A stretch of DNA of 64,000 nucleotides from positions 74,067 to 138,066 of the forward strand of contig JABARE010000024.1 of NCBI GenBank assembly GCA_019187365.1, given 5' to 3'. This stretch comes from Saprospiraceae bacterium. GTDB lineage: Bacteria > Bacteroidota > Bacteroidia > Chitinophagales > Saprospiraceae. The notes below the pieces were generated by a model. It saw only the letters and a program-made list of their open reading frames with translations, made no database searches and was not told the DNA's origin. Positions 33,873 through 43,735 of the stretch are shown in pieces (position 1 is the stretch's first letter; every line of letters starts with the position of its first letter). A program made the translations under genes and the position numbers.

Positions 33873-36515
33873 ATGAGGATCCCTCGAATTTCGATCACGG
33901 TAAAAAACGCCCTGGTTTACCTCGTCATCATCGCATTGACCAGCGCAACCCTGGGTTATGCCATTTACAGGCTGAGCTCGGCCAAGGTACTCGAAAACAC
34001 GACCCTCACCCTGATCCACAACAACGAGACGGTCGTTTTGCATTTTGATGCTTATCTGCAAGATGTCAGAAAGGACGCAATTTACCTTTCAAAAAATCCC
34101 TTCCTCGGGGACTACCTCCAGGGAAGTGGCGGCACTGCACTGCGCGACAAAATTGCACTGGAGTTTCTGGCATTGCTGGCAGCAAAGAACCATTATGCAC
34201 AGATCCGCGTGATCGGACTCGAAAACAAAGGAAAGGAGCAGATCCGGGTTGACCAGTTAGACGACCGCTTGTTCGTCGTGCCGGATTCCATGTTGCAGGT
34301 CAAGGGCGACCGGGATTACTTTCGCGAGACCATCCGGTTGCCACAGGATTCCATTTACTTTTCGGCAATCAACCTCAACCAGGAATACGGCAAGATCTTC
34401 GTACCACACACGCCCACCTTGCGGGTGGGAACCCCATTGTTCCGCGATGGCCGGGTGTGGGGGATTGTCATCATTAATGTTGACCTGCGACCCTTTTTTA
34501 CCAAACTGAAACAGCTTGCGGGTCAACAAAACGCTTTGAAGCTCTTTAATGCGGAAGGGTATTATTTAATACATCCGGACTCCAACCGCAGCTTCCGCTT
34601 TGAATTCGGCCATGGGCCGGATGTCGATCCTGCTGAATTAGAAGGCTCATGGACGCCGGCACAGTTGCCCTCCAGTTCGCATGGTGCTTATTTCGACAAG
34701 GTCAATGCGACATCGGTAGTGACCTACGACTATCCGCGAAAAAATTACCAGCTTTACTTTACCCTGGAAGCAGCACAGGCAGATTTACTTGCGGTGTTCA
34801 ACCGCTGGAAATGGAGCATCGTCAACATCACCCTTGGCTTCATATTTGGGGCGGTATTGCTGGCCATCTGGTGGACGCGCCGGCAGGCACGCCAATTCCG
34901 CGAAATCACCCAGAGCATCATCGATTTTGGAAAAAGTCCTAACGTCGTCGCGCTCGACATCGCACGCAACGACGAGATCGGCGACCTGGCTAAATCGTTT
35001 CAGGAAATGTCTTCCCGCATACACCATTACGTATGGGCGCTGCGGGAAGCAAAAAGCGAAGCCGATGCAGCAAACCGCGCCAAACAGGATTTTATCGAGA
35101 ACATGAGCCACGAGATGCGCAATCCTTTGCAGTCCATATTGGGTATGGTTCATCTGCTTGAGCAGCATCAACCCAGACAGGATCAAAAGACCTTTCTGGA
35201 GAACCTTCGCTTCAGCGCCGAACACCTGCGCACCCTGGTCAACGATATACTCGATTACCGGAAACTGATCAACGACCAAATTGTCCTGCATCCGGAAAAT
35301 CTTGAACTGGAAGATTACTTTCTGCAATTAATAAAAGGGCATCTGTTTGAATCGAGCCGCAAAAAGATCCGCATCTTGCTCGAACTCAGCGATGAATTGG
35401 AAAATCGCACTTTGTCTGCCGACCCGGTGCGCCTTGGCCAGGTGATCAACAACCTTATGACGAATGCCATTCGATACGCGCCCGAAGGCAGCGAGGTGCG
35501 TCTGGGCGTCACGGAAGCGAAGGGGGAGGGCATCCAGCTGAGCATTGCGGATCAGGGGCCAGGCATGAGCGACGAGAACATTGCCAATGTACTGGCTTTT
35601 AAACCCGTCACCGGAGAAGTCAGCCATTCGCAAAGCGTTGGCCTGGGCCTTCCCATAGCCATCCGGCTCCTGAGCCTGATGGGATCCAAATTGCACATTG
35701 ATCGAAATCAGGGTTCCGGCCTGCGCTTTCATTTCGTATTGCCCACGCAACTCCGCGAAAGAACACTCGAAAAAAAGCAAGCAAGGCAAAACGAATCGCT
35801 TTTACATAAGCTGATAAAACATGGCGCCTGCATAGACGATGATGCACAAAATGCATTTTATTACCAACATCTCTTTGAACAGGCCGGCATTCAGCTCAGC
35901 AGTTTTGACAATCCCGGTACGCTGCTTGAGTCGGCCGAACCATTTGACCTGATCATCACCGACATCCATTTTCAGGATACCCATCTGCAGGAGCACCTGT
36001 CCCATCTGCGCAAGCACCTTGGCGCCCAATGCATCATCATTGCCGTCACGGGCATGGACGATCAGCCCGAATGGCTCACCGATTTGAGCAAAGGGGTCGA
36101 CGCATTGCTCCAAAAGCCCGTGAGCCCGGACCAATTGCTGGAAGCCGTTGAATTTGCCATGTTCCAAAAGCGTTTTGGCGACATGCAATTAAAGGGTCTG
36201 GTGCAACAATACGACGGCGACCGGGAAAAAGTACGGGCAGCACTGGAACTGATGGGAAAGGAATGGACAGACCTGTCCAACAAGTTGCAGACCGCCATGG
36301 TCGCTGGCGACCGCAAAGAATTTGAGCGCATCGCCCACAGACTGGCAAATGGAATGCGATTGACGGGTCTTGAAACCCTGGAAAATACCCTGCGGGAAAT
36401 TGGGGAGCGCACCCATCTCAGCCATCCTGCGTCAGACGAAGATCTTGCCATGGTCCAATTGGCTTTCCGCTGTTGCATTCGCCAGTTGCACCAAGCCAGA
36501 AACCAGCCGTGGTGA
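33873..36515 (+). CDS. Hybrid sensor histidine kinase with receiver and HPt domains
   Basis: 880 residues. TM1 (about 13-32), a periplasmic Cache-like sensor (about 35-310), TM2 (about 313-333), a HAMP-like linker, HisKA with phospho-acceptor His413 in FIENMSHEMRNPL, an HATPase domain (about 515-640; SIADQGPGMSDEN and SVGLGLPIAIRLL), a receiver with phospho-Asp697 in DLIITDIHF, and a C-terminal HPt domain with His822 (FERIAHRLANGMRLTG). All stations of a phosphorelay are in one chain. The likely next acceptor is a separate regulator; a LytTR response regulator is encoded convergently 83 bases downstream. Confidence 0.93.
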   Translation: MRIPRISITVKNALVYLVIIALTSATLGYAIYRLSSAKVLENTTLTLIHNNETVVLHFDAYLQDVRKDAIYLSKNPFLGDYLQGSGGTALRDKIALEFLALLAAKNHYAQIRVIGLENKGKEQIRVDQLDDRLFVVPDSMLQVKGDRDYFRETIRLPQDSIYFSAINLNQEYGKIFVPHTPTLRVGTPLFRDGRVWGIVIINVDLRPFFTKLKQLAGQQNALKLFNAEGYYLIHPDSNRSFRFEFGHGPDVDPAELEGSWTPAQLPSSSHGAYFDKVNATSVVTYDYPRKNYQLYFTLEAAQADLLAVFNRWKWSIVNITLGFIFGAVLLAIWWTRRQARQFREITQSIIDFGKSPNVVALDIARNDEIGDLAKSFQEMSSRIHHYVWALREAKSEADAANRAKQDFIENMSHEMRNPLQSILGMVHLLEQHQPRQDQKTFLENLRFSAEHLRTLVNDILDYRKLINDQIVLHPENLELEDYFLQLIKGHLFESSRKKIRILLELSDELENRTLSADPVRLGQVINNLMTNAIRYAPEGSEVRLGVTEAKGEGIQLSIADQGPGMSDENIANVLAFKPVTGEVSHSQSVGLGLPIAIRLLSLMGSKLHIDRNQGSGLRFHFVLPTQLRERTLEKKQARQNESLLHKLIKHGACIDDDAQNAFYYQHLFEQAGIQLSSFDNPGTLLESAEPFDLIITDIHFQDTHLQEHLSHLRKHLGAQCIIIAVTGMDDQPEWLTDLSKGVDALLQKPVSPDQLLEAVEFAMFQKRFGDMQLKGLVQQYDGDREKVRAALELMGKEWTDLSNKLQTAMVAGDRKEFERIAHRLANGMRLTGLETLENTLREIGERTHLSHPASDEDLAMVQLAFRCCIRQLHQARNQPW

Positions 36516-36598
36516 TGCCCCTCCGGATGAAGTCTGGTCCTCACCGCATTTAGACCTTCAGCAGATAAAAAGCCTTTTCGCTGTTGGATCAACCGCCA

Positions 36599-37285
36599 TT
36601 ACCATTCGCGGATCTTGCCCATCAGTTCAGCTTTGTATTTTTCACCTACCGGCAATTCTTTGCCACCAACGGTCACTCCATCAGCCTGGATAACCTGAAT
36701 CCTCTTGATATTGACGATGTAAGAGCGATGTGTGCGCACAAAATTTGGTGGCAGCTTTTGTTCCAGTTCCTTCATGCTGATCAGGCTGAGAAACTGGCCG
36801 CTCTCCGAAACAAAGCTGGAATAATTGCCCTCCGATTTGATGTAGAGCAATTTTTCGAGTTCGACGCGAACCAGTTTGCTTCCGTCTTTTATAAATATGG
36901 CTTCAACCGGTCCCGGATGCGCAGCAGCCGTCACCGGGCTAACGCGGCCAACTGCTCTGGCAAAGCGATCGTACTGCAACGGTTTCACCAGAAAATCCAC
37001 CACCAGGTCGTAATCGTAACTTTTGGCTGCAAAGTCGGCTTCACTGGTGACCATCACCACCGGCAGGGCGTGGGGCATCCGCTCCAGAAACTCCTGTCCC
37101 TTCATATCGGGAAGGTGGTAATCGAGAAAAACGAGGTCGATTCCACCCCCGGCAAGGATGTTCAATCCGTCCAGAGCCGTTGAGGCAACGATGCAAAAGC
37201 TCACCTGCCCGGACTTATCACAGAAGTGCCGGAGCAAATCCCCCACCAGGGGATCATCATCGACGACCAGGCAGCGCAGAGCCAT
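36599..37285 (-). CDS. LytTR-family response regulator
   Basis: 228 residues from MALRCLVVDDDPLV (37285). A receiver (1-115) with phospho-Asp in LDYHLPDMKG (DLVFLDYH) and a C-terminal LytTR DNA-binding domain (about 135-228; KLLYIKSEGNYSSF, FVRTHRSYIVNIKRI). Such regulators usually work with membrane kinases. It is convergent with the hybrid sensor kinase at 33873-36515, and the two may form one system, which is an inference from proximity alone. The ATG at 37360 gives an extra 25 residues without homology support. Confidence 0.92.
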   Translation of the reverse strand: MALRCLVVDDDPLVGDLLRHFCDKSGQVSFCIVASTALDGLNILAGGGIDLVFLDYHLPDMKGQEFLERMPHALPVVMVTSEADFAAKSYDYDLVVDFLVKPLQYDRFARAVGRVSPVTAAAHPGPVEAIFIKDGSKLVRVELEKLLYIKSEGNYSSFVSESGQFLSLISMKELEQKLPPNFVRTHRSYIVNIKRIQVIQADGVTVGGKELPVGEKYKAELMGKIREW

Positions 37286-37771
37286 TTCAGACCGTAAAGT
37301 TAAGCCCACCTCGAACAACTTCATTTTGATCCCAGAATGAAAAGGGCTGCCGCCCCTCACTCCCTATAGTGCGCGAAGGCCTTCGCATGCAGACTGGCCC
37401 AATAGGGTGCCTTTTGCGGTGTACTCAAGGTGTCCGGGGCGGCGGGGGCCCAGCATTCAAATAATATTTCCACCCATTTGTCCATAAGCGATCCCGTTTC
37501 GCGTAAAAGTGCCCTGTGGCACTCAGGCCTCCGGCTACCTTTGATGCATCATGAGCATTGCGCCAAAAGCCGGCGCGGAAACATTTGATTTGGTTTTTGT
37601 CCCTTGAACGATCCCTAAACGATTTGAAATAGTTTTGGAACCGTTACCCAGTCATCTGAAGGCCAATGATCACGGGCTGCTTTAGATGACTGGGATTATG
37701 CGGCAGGGAGATTGAGGAAGGAACTGGATGCCGAATCGCACTGATCAGCCAGACTACTAAAACCCGATATT
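37286..37771. other. 486-base intergenic region with two palindromic elements
   Basis: No gene is visible. It holds a 14-bp perfect palindrome GCGAAGGCCTTCGC (37373-37386) and a perfect 11-bp inverted repeat CCCAGTCATCT/AGATGACTGGG (37647-37657 and 37684-37694) with a 26-base loop, 78 bases before the haloperoxidase start. The inverted repeat has no T-run, so it may be an operator or an mRNA leader hairpin; otherwise I see nothing here. Confidence 0.6.
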
Positions 37772-39238
37772 GTGAAAAGACTAAGTGTTCTCTCCGTTTT
37801 CATCCTGCTCGCTCTGCAGTTTCAACTCGCAGGTCAGCGGTCCACCACTTTCAAACCGAGCCTTGCGAATAAATGGCTCGACATTGCATTGGAAGTCACC
37901 GCCAATGACGTAGACCGTTACGGGGCCCTCCCTCCCATCCAGGCCCGCCAGTTGGGAGTTGCCATGACCGCAATGTATGACGCCTGGGCTTGTTACGATG
38001 CAAAAGCAGTAGGAACCCGGTTTGGGGGCAAGCTTCGCAGGCCGGCAGCTGAACACACGCAGAAAAACAAAGAAACCGCCATTAGCTATGCCATCCTGCC
38101 CGTACTCCAGGACCTTTTCCCGAAAGATAAAGCGTATCTCGAAGGAGAATTCCGCAAGTTGGGCTATGATCCCGGAGAGGCCACTACAGATAAAAACAAA
38201 CCAGAAGGAATCGGCACGCTCATAGCCCGAGAGATCATTCGCTATCGCCATAACGATGGTGCCAATCAATTGGGAGATGAATCCGGTTCAAACGGAACGC
38301 CCTATTCTGATTATACTTACTACAAACCAGTCAACCACTACAATCGCGTAATCGATCCCGATCGCTGGCACCCCCTTCCGTTTGTCAGAGCCAATGGAGA
38401 TACCTTCCTGGTTGATTTTATTGTGCCCCATTGGTATCGCGTAAAACCGTTTGGTCTCCGGACAGCGGCGCAATTCCGTGCACCCGAGCCGCCTAAATAC
38501 GGGGATCCGAAACTCAAAGAGGAGGTAGATCAGTTGATTGACTTTAATTCCCACCTTGACGCGGAACGCAAGGCCACCATCGAATTCATGCGCGATGGTC
38601 CGCGTTCTACCGGGCAGGCAGGACACTGGCTGAGGTTTGCCCAAATGGTGTCGTACAGGGATAAAAACGACCTTGACCGCGATGTAAAATTGTACTTTGC
38701 CGTGGGCAACACCAGCATGGATGCCTTCATCGCCTGCTGGGAAACCAAGCGGTATTATGACATTTCCCGTCCGTGGACGCTTGTGCGCGAGTACTACAAA
38801 GGAAAGACCATCCGCGGCTGGGGAGGACCCGACAAGGGCACGCTTGACATCCCTGCAGAAAGATGGCATCCCTATTCTCCTGCCGACTTCGTTTCGCCTC
38901 CGTTTCCGGCTTATGTTTCCGGACACAGTACGGTAAGCGGTGCTTGTTCAAAAATGCTCGAACTTTTTACGGGGAGCGATCATTTCGGAGAAGTTGAAAA
39001 GCGCGTGGCGGGCATCATTACCGAGACACCCGGTGATCCCGTATCCATACCGTTACCGACCTTCACGGCCACAGCGGAACTGGCCGGGATTTCACGCGTA
39101 CTGGGTGGGTATCACATCCAAACAGACAACATCGAAGGACTCGGCATGGGAAGAAAAATCGCACACTACCTGTGGGATGAGGTGATTCAAAAATACTTTG
39201 ACGGAACGCACAAATGCGAGGAAGACAAGAATATGTGA
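37772..39238 (+). CDS. Vanadium-dependent haloperoxidase-type (PAP2 superfamily) enzyme
   Basis: 488 residues. Signal peptide (1-21, ending LAGQ), so it is exported. The PAP2/haloperoxidase active-site motifs are FPAYVSGHSTVSGA (acid-base His385) and SRVLGGYHIQTDN (Arg442, and His448, which in haloperoxidases binds vanadate). In homologues these enzymes halogenate with hydrogen peroxide or act as acid phosphatases; the sequence cannot distinguish the two. It follows a long intergenic region and ends with a strong terminator, so it is monocistronic. Confidence 0.85.
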   Translation: MKRLSVLSVFILLALQFQLAGQRSTTFKPSLANKWLDIALEVTANDVDRYGALPPIQARQLGVAMTAMYDAWACYDAKAVGTRFGGKLRRPAAEHTQKNKETAISYAILPVLQDLFPKDKAYLEGEFRKLGYDPGEATTDKNKPEGIGTLIAREIIRYRHNDGANQLGDESGSNGTPYSDYTYYKPVNHYNRVIDPDRWHPLPFVRANGDTFLVDFIVPHWYRVKPFGLRTAAQFRAPEPPKYGDPKLKEEVDQLIDFNSHLDAERKATIEFMRDGPRSTGQAGHWLRFAQMVSYRDKNDLDRDVKLYFAVGNTSMDAFIACWETKRYYDISRPWTLVREYYKGKTIRGWGGPDKGTLDIPAERWHPYSPADFVSPPFPAYVSGHSTVSGACSKMLELFTGSDHFGEVEKRVAGIITETPGDPVSIPLPTFTATAELAGISRVLGGYHIQTDNIEGLGMGRKIAHYLWDEVIQKYFDGTHKCEEDKNM

Positions 39239-39267
39239 GGCACCCTTTTTACTAAGTGAATGCATTC

Positions 39268-39296
39268 AGGCCGCTGTTCAAAAGCGGCCTTTTTTA
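39268..39296 (+). terminator. Rho-independent terminator after the haloperoxidase gene
   Basis: AGGCCGCT and AGCGGCCT form a perfect 8-bp stem around a 7-base loop, followed by TTTTTA. It begins 30 bases after the stop codon. The opposite strand has no T-run, so it does not serve the convergent phoU. Confidence 0.88.
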
Positions 39297-39340
39297 TTTG
39301 GGCACAGAAAGTTGAAAAACCGCGGCCACCCCAAAAAGCA

Positions 39341-40018
39341 TCATTCTTCTTTGTCCTTCTCCTTGCGCTTGTGTTTGATCACCTTGGCTTCAATGTAGAA
39401 GATGATCTCCTCGGCAATGTTTTTGGCCTGATCGCCAATTCGTTCTATTTTGCGAATCATCGAAAGTACGTGAAGAGTCTGCCGTTTCTGGTCCGGATAT
39501 TTTTCCAGACAATCTACTGCACGGAAAGATGCCACGCTGTTGATCTTGTCGAGCATGCGATCTCGCTTATACACGGTGCGGGCCTTCGCAGTATTTTCAA
39601 GGAGGTAGGCTTCCCGGAGGTTTTTTACCATTTCAATGGATAGGGTCAGCATGCGGTCTGCTTCCATATGCTTGATGATTTCCCGGTTGAATTCTGTATC
39701 GTGATCGCTAATGAATTCGGAGATGCCACATGCAATATCGCCGATCCGCTCGAGGTTGGTGTTGATCTTGAGTGCGGTGAGTACAAATCGCAAGTCAGAG
39801 GCAACTGGTTGCAGGAGGGCAATAAAATCTTCGCAGGACCGGTCGATGGTAAGTTCAAATGCATTGATCCGGCGTTCAGTAGCCTGGATCTCAAGGGCCA
39901 GATCGCGGTCGTGCCCCTCCAGCGCCTGCTGTGTTTTGTCGAGTTGCTTGATGACCAGATCCCACATGGCAATGAGCCTGTCTTTCAGTTCCTGGATTTC
40001 ACTTTCAACATGCAGCAT
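39341..40018 (-). CDS. phoU: PhoU, phosphate signalling regulator
   Basis: 225 residues, nearly all helical, with the two PhoU repeats (LALEIQATERRINAFELTID and ALKINTNLERIGDIACGISE followed by the second IRKIERIGDQAKNIAEEI). The E/D-rich GDIA and GDQA turns are the metal-binding motifs. PhoU tells the PhoR-type kinase whether Pst is transporting. It is the last gene of the phosphate operon, 19 bases after pstB, and ends in a Lys-rich tail. Confidence 0.92.
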   Translation of the reverse strand: MLHVESEIQELKDRLIAMWDLVIKQLDKTQQALEGHDRDLALEIQATERRINAFELTIDRSCEDFIALLQPVASDLRFVLTALKINTNLERIGDIACGISEFISDHDTEFNREIIKHMEADRMLTLSIEMVKNLREAYLLENTAKARTVYKRDRMLDKINSVASFRAVDCLEKYPDQKRQTLHVLSMIRKIERIGDQAKNIAEEIIFYIEAKVIKHKRKEKDKEE

Positions 40019-40037
40019 GATAATCTACTTAATAGTA

Positions 40038-40796
40038 TTAACCAAATCGACCCGTAATGTAGTTCTCTGTTTGTTGCTTTTCAGGATTTCGGAAGATCTT
40101 TTTCGTTTCATCAAATTCGATGAGCTCTCCCAGAAGGAAAAAACCGGTGTAATCGCTCACGCGACTGGCCTGTTGCATATTATGGGTAACGATAATAATG
40201 GTAAAATTGCTCTTAAGCTCGTAGATGAGCTCCTCGATCTTGCCTGTAGAAATGGGATCAAGTGCAGATGCCGGCTCGTCCATCAGCAGGATTGAAGGCT
40301 CAATGGCCATGGCCCTGGCAATGCAAAGTCTCTGCTGCTGCCCCCCTGAAAGCTCAAAAGCAGATTTTTTCAATTTGTCTTTGACTTCTTCCCAAAGCGC
40401 TGCCTGTCGCAGGGCTTTCTCCACCTGCCCTTCAATGAGCTTCTTATCCTTTAACCCGTTTACCCTCAATCCGTAGGCAACATTCTCAAAAATGGTTTTT
40501 GGAAACGGATTGGGCTTCTGAAATACCATTCCTACCTTTCTGCGCAAACGGTCGACCTCCGACTGTGGGATGGCGTAGATATCAGTATTGTCTATGAGAA
40601 TTTTTCCGTCAATTCGCACCCCGTCGATCAGGTCGTTCATGCGGTTGAACAGACGCAAATAGCTCGACTTTCCACAACCTGAAGGCCCGATCAACGCTGT
40701 TACGGTGCGCTCCGGTATTTGCATATTGATGCCCTTCAATGCATGAAAATCCCCGTAATGCAAGTGTACATTGTTGGTTTCTATCTTCGTGCGCAT
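40038..40796 (-). CDS. pstB: PstB, phosphate ABC transporter ATPase
   Basis: 252 residues. Walker [10 protein letters not shown] (residues about 37-45), signature LSGGQQQRL, Walker [14 protein letters not shown] and the switch [19 protein letters not shown], which is a PstB signature. It energises phosphate import by PstAC. The start is 4 bases after the pstA stop. Confidence 0.95.
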   Translation of the reverse strand: MRTKIETNNVHLHYGDFHALKGINMQIPERTVTALIGPSGCGKSSYLRLFNRMNDLIDGVRIDGKILIDNTDIYAIPQSEVDRLRRKVGMVFQKPNPFPKTIFENVAYGLRVNGLKDKKLIEGQVEKALRQAALWEEVKDKLKKSAFELSGGQQQRLCIARAMAIEPSILLMDEPASALDPISTGKIEELIYELKSNFTIIIVTHNMQQASRVSDYTGFFLLGELIEFDETKKIFRNPEKQQTENYITGRFG

Positions 40797-40800
40797 GGCC

Positions 40801-41691
40801 TTATTTCATTTTAACTTTGCGGCTGTAGTGACTTCGTACAAAATTAGCCAGCAGGTTCATTCCCAGGACGATGAGAATCAATATGACCGCGGTTCCATAT
40901 GCAATGGGCCGGGATGCCTGTATGTTGGTACCACTTGTGGAGATCACATAAAGGTGATAGGGCAGGGCCATCGCCTGGTCAAAAACAGAATGGGGCAATT
41001 TTGGAAGGAAGTATGCCGCCACGGTAAACAAGATGGGTGCTGTTTCTCCTGAGACCCGGCCTATTCCAAGGATCAGCCCGGTAATGATGTTAGGAAAAGC
41101 AATTGGCAGGACTACTTTGCGAATGGTTCGCAACTTACCAGCACCGAGTGCGTAACTCGCATGGCGGAATGTGTCATCCACGGCTTTGAGACTTTCCTCG
41201 GTCGTGCGTATGATCAGCGGAAGGGCGAGCAATGCCAGCGTGAGCGATCCCGCGAGGATGGATGCTCCAAATCCCAGACGATTGACGAAAAGCGCCATAC
41301 CAAACAAACCAAATACGATGGACGGCACACCAGCCAGGTTGTTCGTCATCATTTTTACAAATTGTTTGATCGCGCCCTCCTTTGCGTATTCGTTGACGTA
41401 AATTCCAGACAACACACCAACGGGAAATGCAATGACCATGCTCATCAAAACGAGGTAAAGCGTTCCTACAATGGCGGGTAAAATGCCGCCTTTGGTCATT
41501 CCGTCGCTTGGCATGGCCGTCAGGAATTCCCAGTTGATAACGCCGATGCCGCGTTTTAGAATAAAAAACAGAATGAAAAAGAGGATGAGCAGGATGGAAT
41601 ATGAAATGATCCGGGCAATCCAAAAGGCGATGGCCTGATGAAATCTTTTTTTGCGGTCAACTTGTGTGGGGAAGGAGATCATGGATTTCAA
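40801..41691 (-). CDS. pstA: PstA, phosphate ABC transporter permease
   Basis: 296 residues with six membrane segments; the family loop [20 protein letters not shown] with a following [20 protein letters not shown] is present. It overlaps the pstC end by 4 bases (ATGA), so it is translationally coupled. Confidence 0.93.
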   Translation of the reverse strand: MKSMISFPTQVDRKKRFHQAIAFWIARIISYSILLILFFILFFILKRGIGVINWEFLTAMPSDGMTKGGILPAIVGTLYLVLMSMVIAFPVGVLSGIYVNEYAKEGAIKQFVKMMTNNLAGVPSIVFGLFGMALFVNRLGFGASILAGSLTLALLALPLIIRTTEESLKAVDDTFRHASYALGAGKLRTIRKVVLPIAFPNIITGLILGIGRVSGETAPILFTVAAYFLPKLPHSVFDQAMALPYHLYVISTSGTNIQASRPIAYGTAVILILIVLGMNLLANFVRSHYSRKVKMK

Positions 41692-42878
41692 CTTTTCCGA
41701 CTTTTGCTCGTGGTGCGCTCAACCAGCAGGTTGGTGACCAATGTAATGAGGAAGAGCAGGCAACCCAAAGCGAATAAAGCCTTAAAATGCAAACCGCCGA
41801 AGGAAGCTTCGCCGAGCTCTGCCGCAATGGTTGCGGGAATGGTTCTCACCGGCTGGGTGAGCGAAGTGGGCATCAGCGCTGCATTGCCCGTAACCATCAG
41901 CACGGCCATGGTCTCGCCCACGGCACGGCCTATTCCAAGAATGGCAGCTGCCGTTATACCGGATGAAGCGTAGGGCAAAATGACGCGAAAAATGGTTTGC
42001 CAGTGCGATGCCCCCAGGGCAAGGCTTGCTTCTTTGACAGCAATGGGGCATGTGCGGATGGCATCTTCCGACACCGTAATAATGGTCGGCAGAGCCATGA
42101 TGGCCAATAGAAAGCTGCCTGCCAGTGCCGTTTCACCAACGGGCAATCCAAACAGGTTTTGGATGAACGGCACGATCACGACTAAACCAAAAAAACCGTA
42201 CACCACGGATGGTATTCCCGATAAGAGTTCGATTACCGGTTTCAAAATATTGCGCATCCTTGGATCGGCAATTTCCGCAAGGTAGATCGCTGCAGCCAAA
42301 CCCAAAGGAAGCGCAATCAAAATGGCGAGAAGGCTCACCAGCAGCGTTCCCAGGATCAGTGGTAAAGTGCCCATAATGGCCGCAGGCTGCGCAGTGGGAA
42401 ACCATTGTCTGCCTGACAGAAATTTCCACAAACTGATGTTGGGCACCGGCACGATGCGGATAGCAGGGCTCAAGCCAAGTTGCCGCTCGGAAAAATAGGC
42501 AAGTGTACCCGGAACAGTATCAATGTAATGGGCTACGCAGGCGTTTAAATATTCAAGATTTTTCCCCAGTTGTTCCGGTGTGAATAAACGCTCAAGATCA
42601 CCTGCCGTCAGCAACACTACAGGATACTCGTAATTTGTCAGCTGATTCCAGTTCGTGATCTTCTTGTCGAATAAATCTTTGATCTGACCTTCATCAAGCT
42701 GGGTGACGGGGTTGCCTGAATGCACAAACAGAGCGTAGTGGTCCTCAACCGGTGAAGAATTGAGAAATGATATCCCCTCCTTGAATAGAAAAAAAACGAT
42801 GAGCAATACGATAAGTGCAGATGCAAAACCGCATGCCTTGATCAATCCCTCTGCGCTCCGTTCAACCAGCCGCCCCAT
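41688..42878 (-). CDS. pstC: PstC, phosphate ABC transporter permease with a PstS-like insert
   Basis: 396 residues, longer than the usual 290-330. After the first membrane helix (about 20-38) comes an insert of about 100 residues (46-145) before the six-helix core. The insert resembles part of the binding protein PstS: HSGNPVTQLDEGQIKDLFDK with ITNWNQL matches PstS HPSNPVQRLTREQLEGIFTG with ITNWKEL, and a later VAHYIDTVPGTLAYFSERQ resembles PstS VQSISQTAGAIGYIGFAYM. The core has AIRTCPIAVKEASLALGASH. It forms the channel with PstA. Confidence 0.88.
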   Translation of the reverse strand: MGRLVERSAEGLIKACGFASALIVLLIVFFLFKEGISFLNSSPVEDHYALFVHSGNPVTQLDEGQIKDLFDKKITNWNQLTNYEYPVVLLTAGDLERLFTPEQLGKNLEYLNACVAHYIDTVPGTLAYFSERQLGLSPAIRIVPVPNISLWKFLSGRQWFPTAQPAAIMGTLPLILGTLLVSLLAILIALPLGLAAAIYLAEIADPRMRNILKPVIELLSGIPSVVYGFFGLVVIVPFIQNLFGLPVGETALAGSFLLAIMALPTIITVSEDAIRTCPIAVKEASLALGASHWQTIFRVILPYASSGITAAAILGIGRAVGETMAVLMVTGNAALMPTSLTQPVRTIPATIAAELGEASFGGLHFKALFALGCLLFLITLVTNLLVERTTSKSRKS

Positions 42879-42885
42879 CCCTAAT

Positions 42886-43725
42886 TCATCTGCTCAGAGG
42901 TATATAACCAACTTGCTCCACGATTTGCTGACCCTCAGCAGAAAGGACATAATCCATATACGCTGAAACTTTGTCCGCATTCTTGACATCGTAAATGTAA
43001 TAAAGCGGACGGGAGATTGGATAACTCTTGTCCTTTGCCGTTTCCAGACTGGGTCCTACATAACTCTGTCCCTGATCATAAGATACTTCTATTGATTTAA
43101 CTTCGGGAGTCATGTATGCAAAACCGATATAGCCGATGGCTCCGGCGGTCTGACTAATGCTTTGAACAATGGCCCCGGTTGCCGGCATGTTGAGCACGGA
43201 ACTTGAATAATTTTTCTTATCCATCACATGCTCTTTAAAAAATTCATAGGTTCCTGAGCTGTTTTCCCTGGAATACACGACGATGGCAGCGTCTTCTCCT
43301 CCAAGCTCCTTCCAGTTGGTAATGCTCCCGGTAAAAATGCCTTCGAGCTGCTCGCGTGTCAGGCGCTGGACCGGGTTGGATGGATGGACGATGACCGCGA
43401 GGGCATCCACCGCAAGTGTCTTGACCTCAAATGCAATCTGTTTGTCCTGCAATTTGAGTTTCTCGTCTGCTTTTAGATCGCGGGACGACATGGCGATGTC
43501 CGTATTTCCATCCATGAGTGCTGTGAGTCCCGTTCCGGAACCACCACCCACAACGGTTATGGATACTCCCGGATTAGCCACCATAAAGGACTCTGCGGTT
43601 TTCTGTGCAACGGGCAAAACGGTGTCGCTGCCTTTAACGGTAATTGATTTTGTCGCACTGTTCCCAGGACCTCCACAGGCATAACCCAACAGGCAAAGAG
43701 CAATAAATAAATAGCTGTTTTTCAT
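42886..43725 (-). CDS. pstS: PstS, phosphate-binding protein
   Basis: From MKNSYLFIALCLLGYACGGP (43725) it has 279 residues; the lipobox LLGYAC (Cys17) makes it a lipoprotein. Ligand-loop elements are KGSDTVLPVAQKTAESF, VVGGGSGTGLTALMDGNTDI and SRENSSGTYEFFKEHV. It delivers phosphate to PstAC. A start at 43791 would add 22 residues inside the porin gene and is rejected. Confidence 0.93.
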   Translation of the reverse strand: MKNSYLFIALCLLGYACGGPGNSATKSITVKGSDTVLPVAQKTAESFMVANPGVSITVVGGGSGTGLTALMDGNTDIAMSSRDLKADEKLKLQDKQIAFEVKTLAVDALAVIVHPSNPVQRLTREQLEGIFTGSITNWKELGGEDAAIVVYSRENSSGTYEFFKEHVMDKKNYSSSVLNMPATGAIVQSISQTAGAIGYIGFAYMTPEVKSIEVSYDQGQSYVGPSLETAKDKSYPISRPLYYIYDVKNADKVSAYMDYVLSAEGQQIVEQVGYIPLSR

Positions 43726-43735
43726 TATTGAAAAA

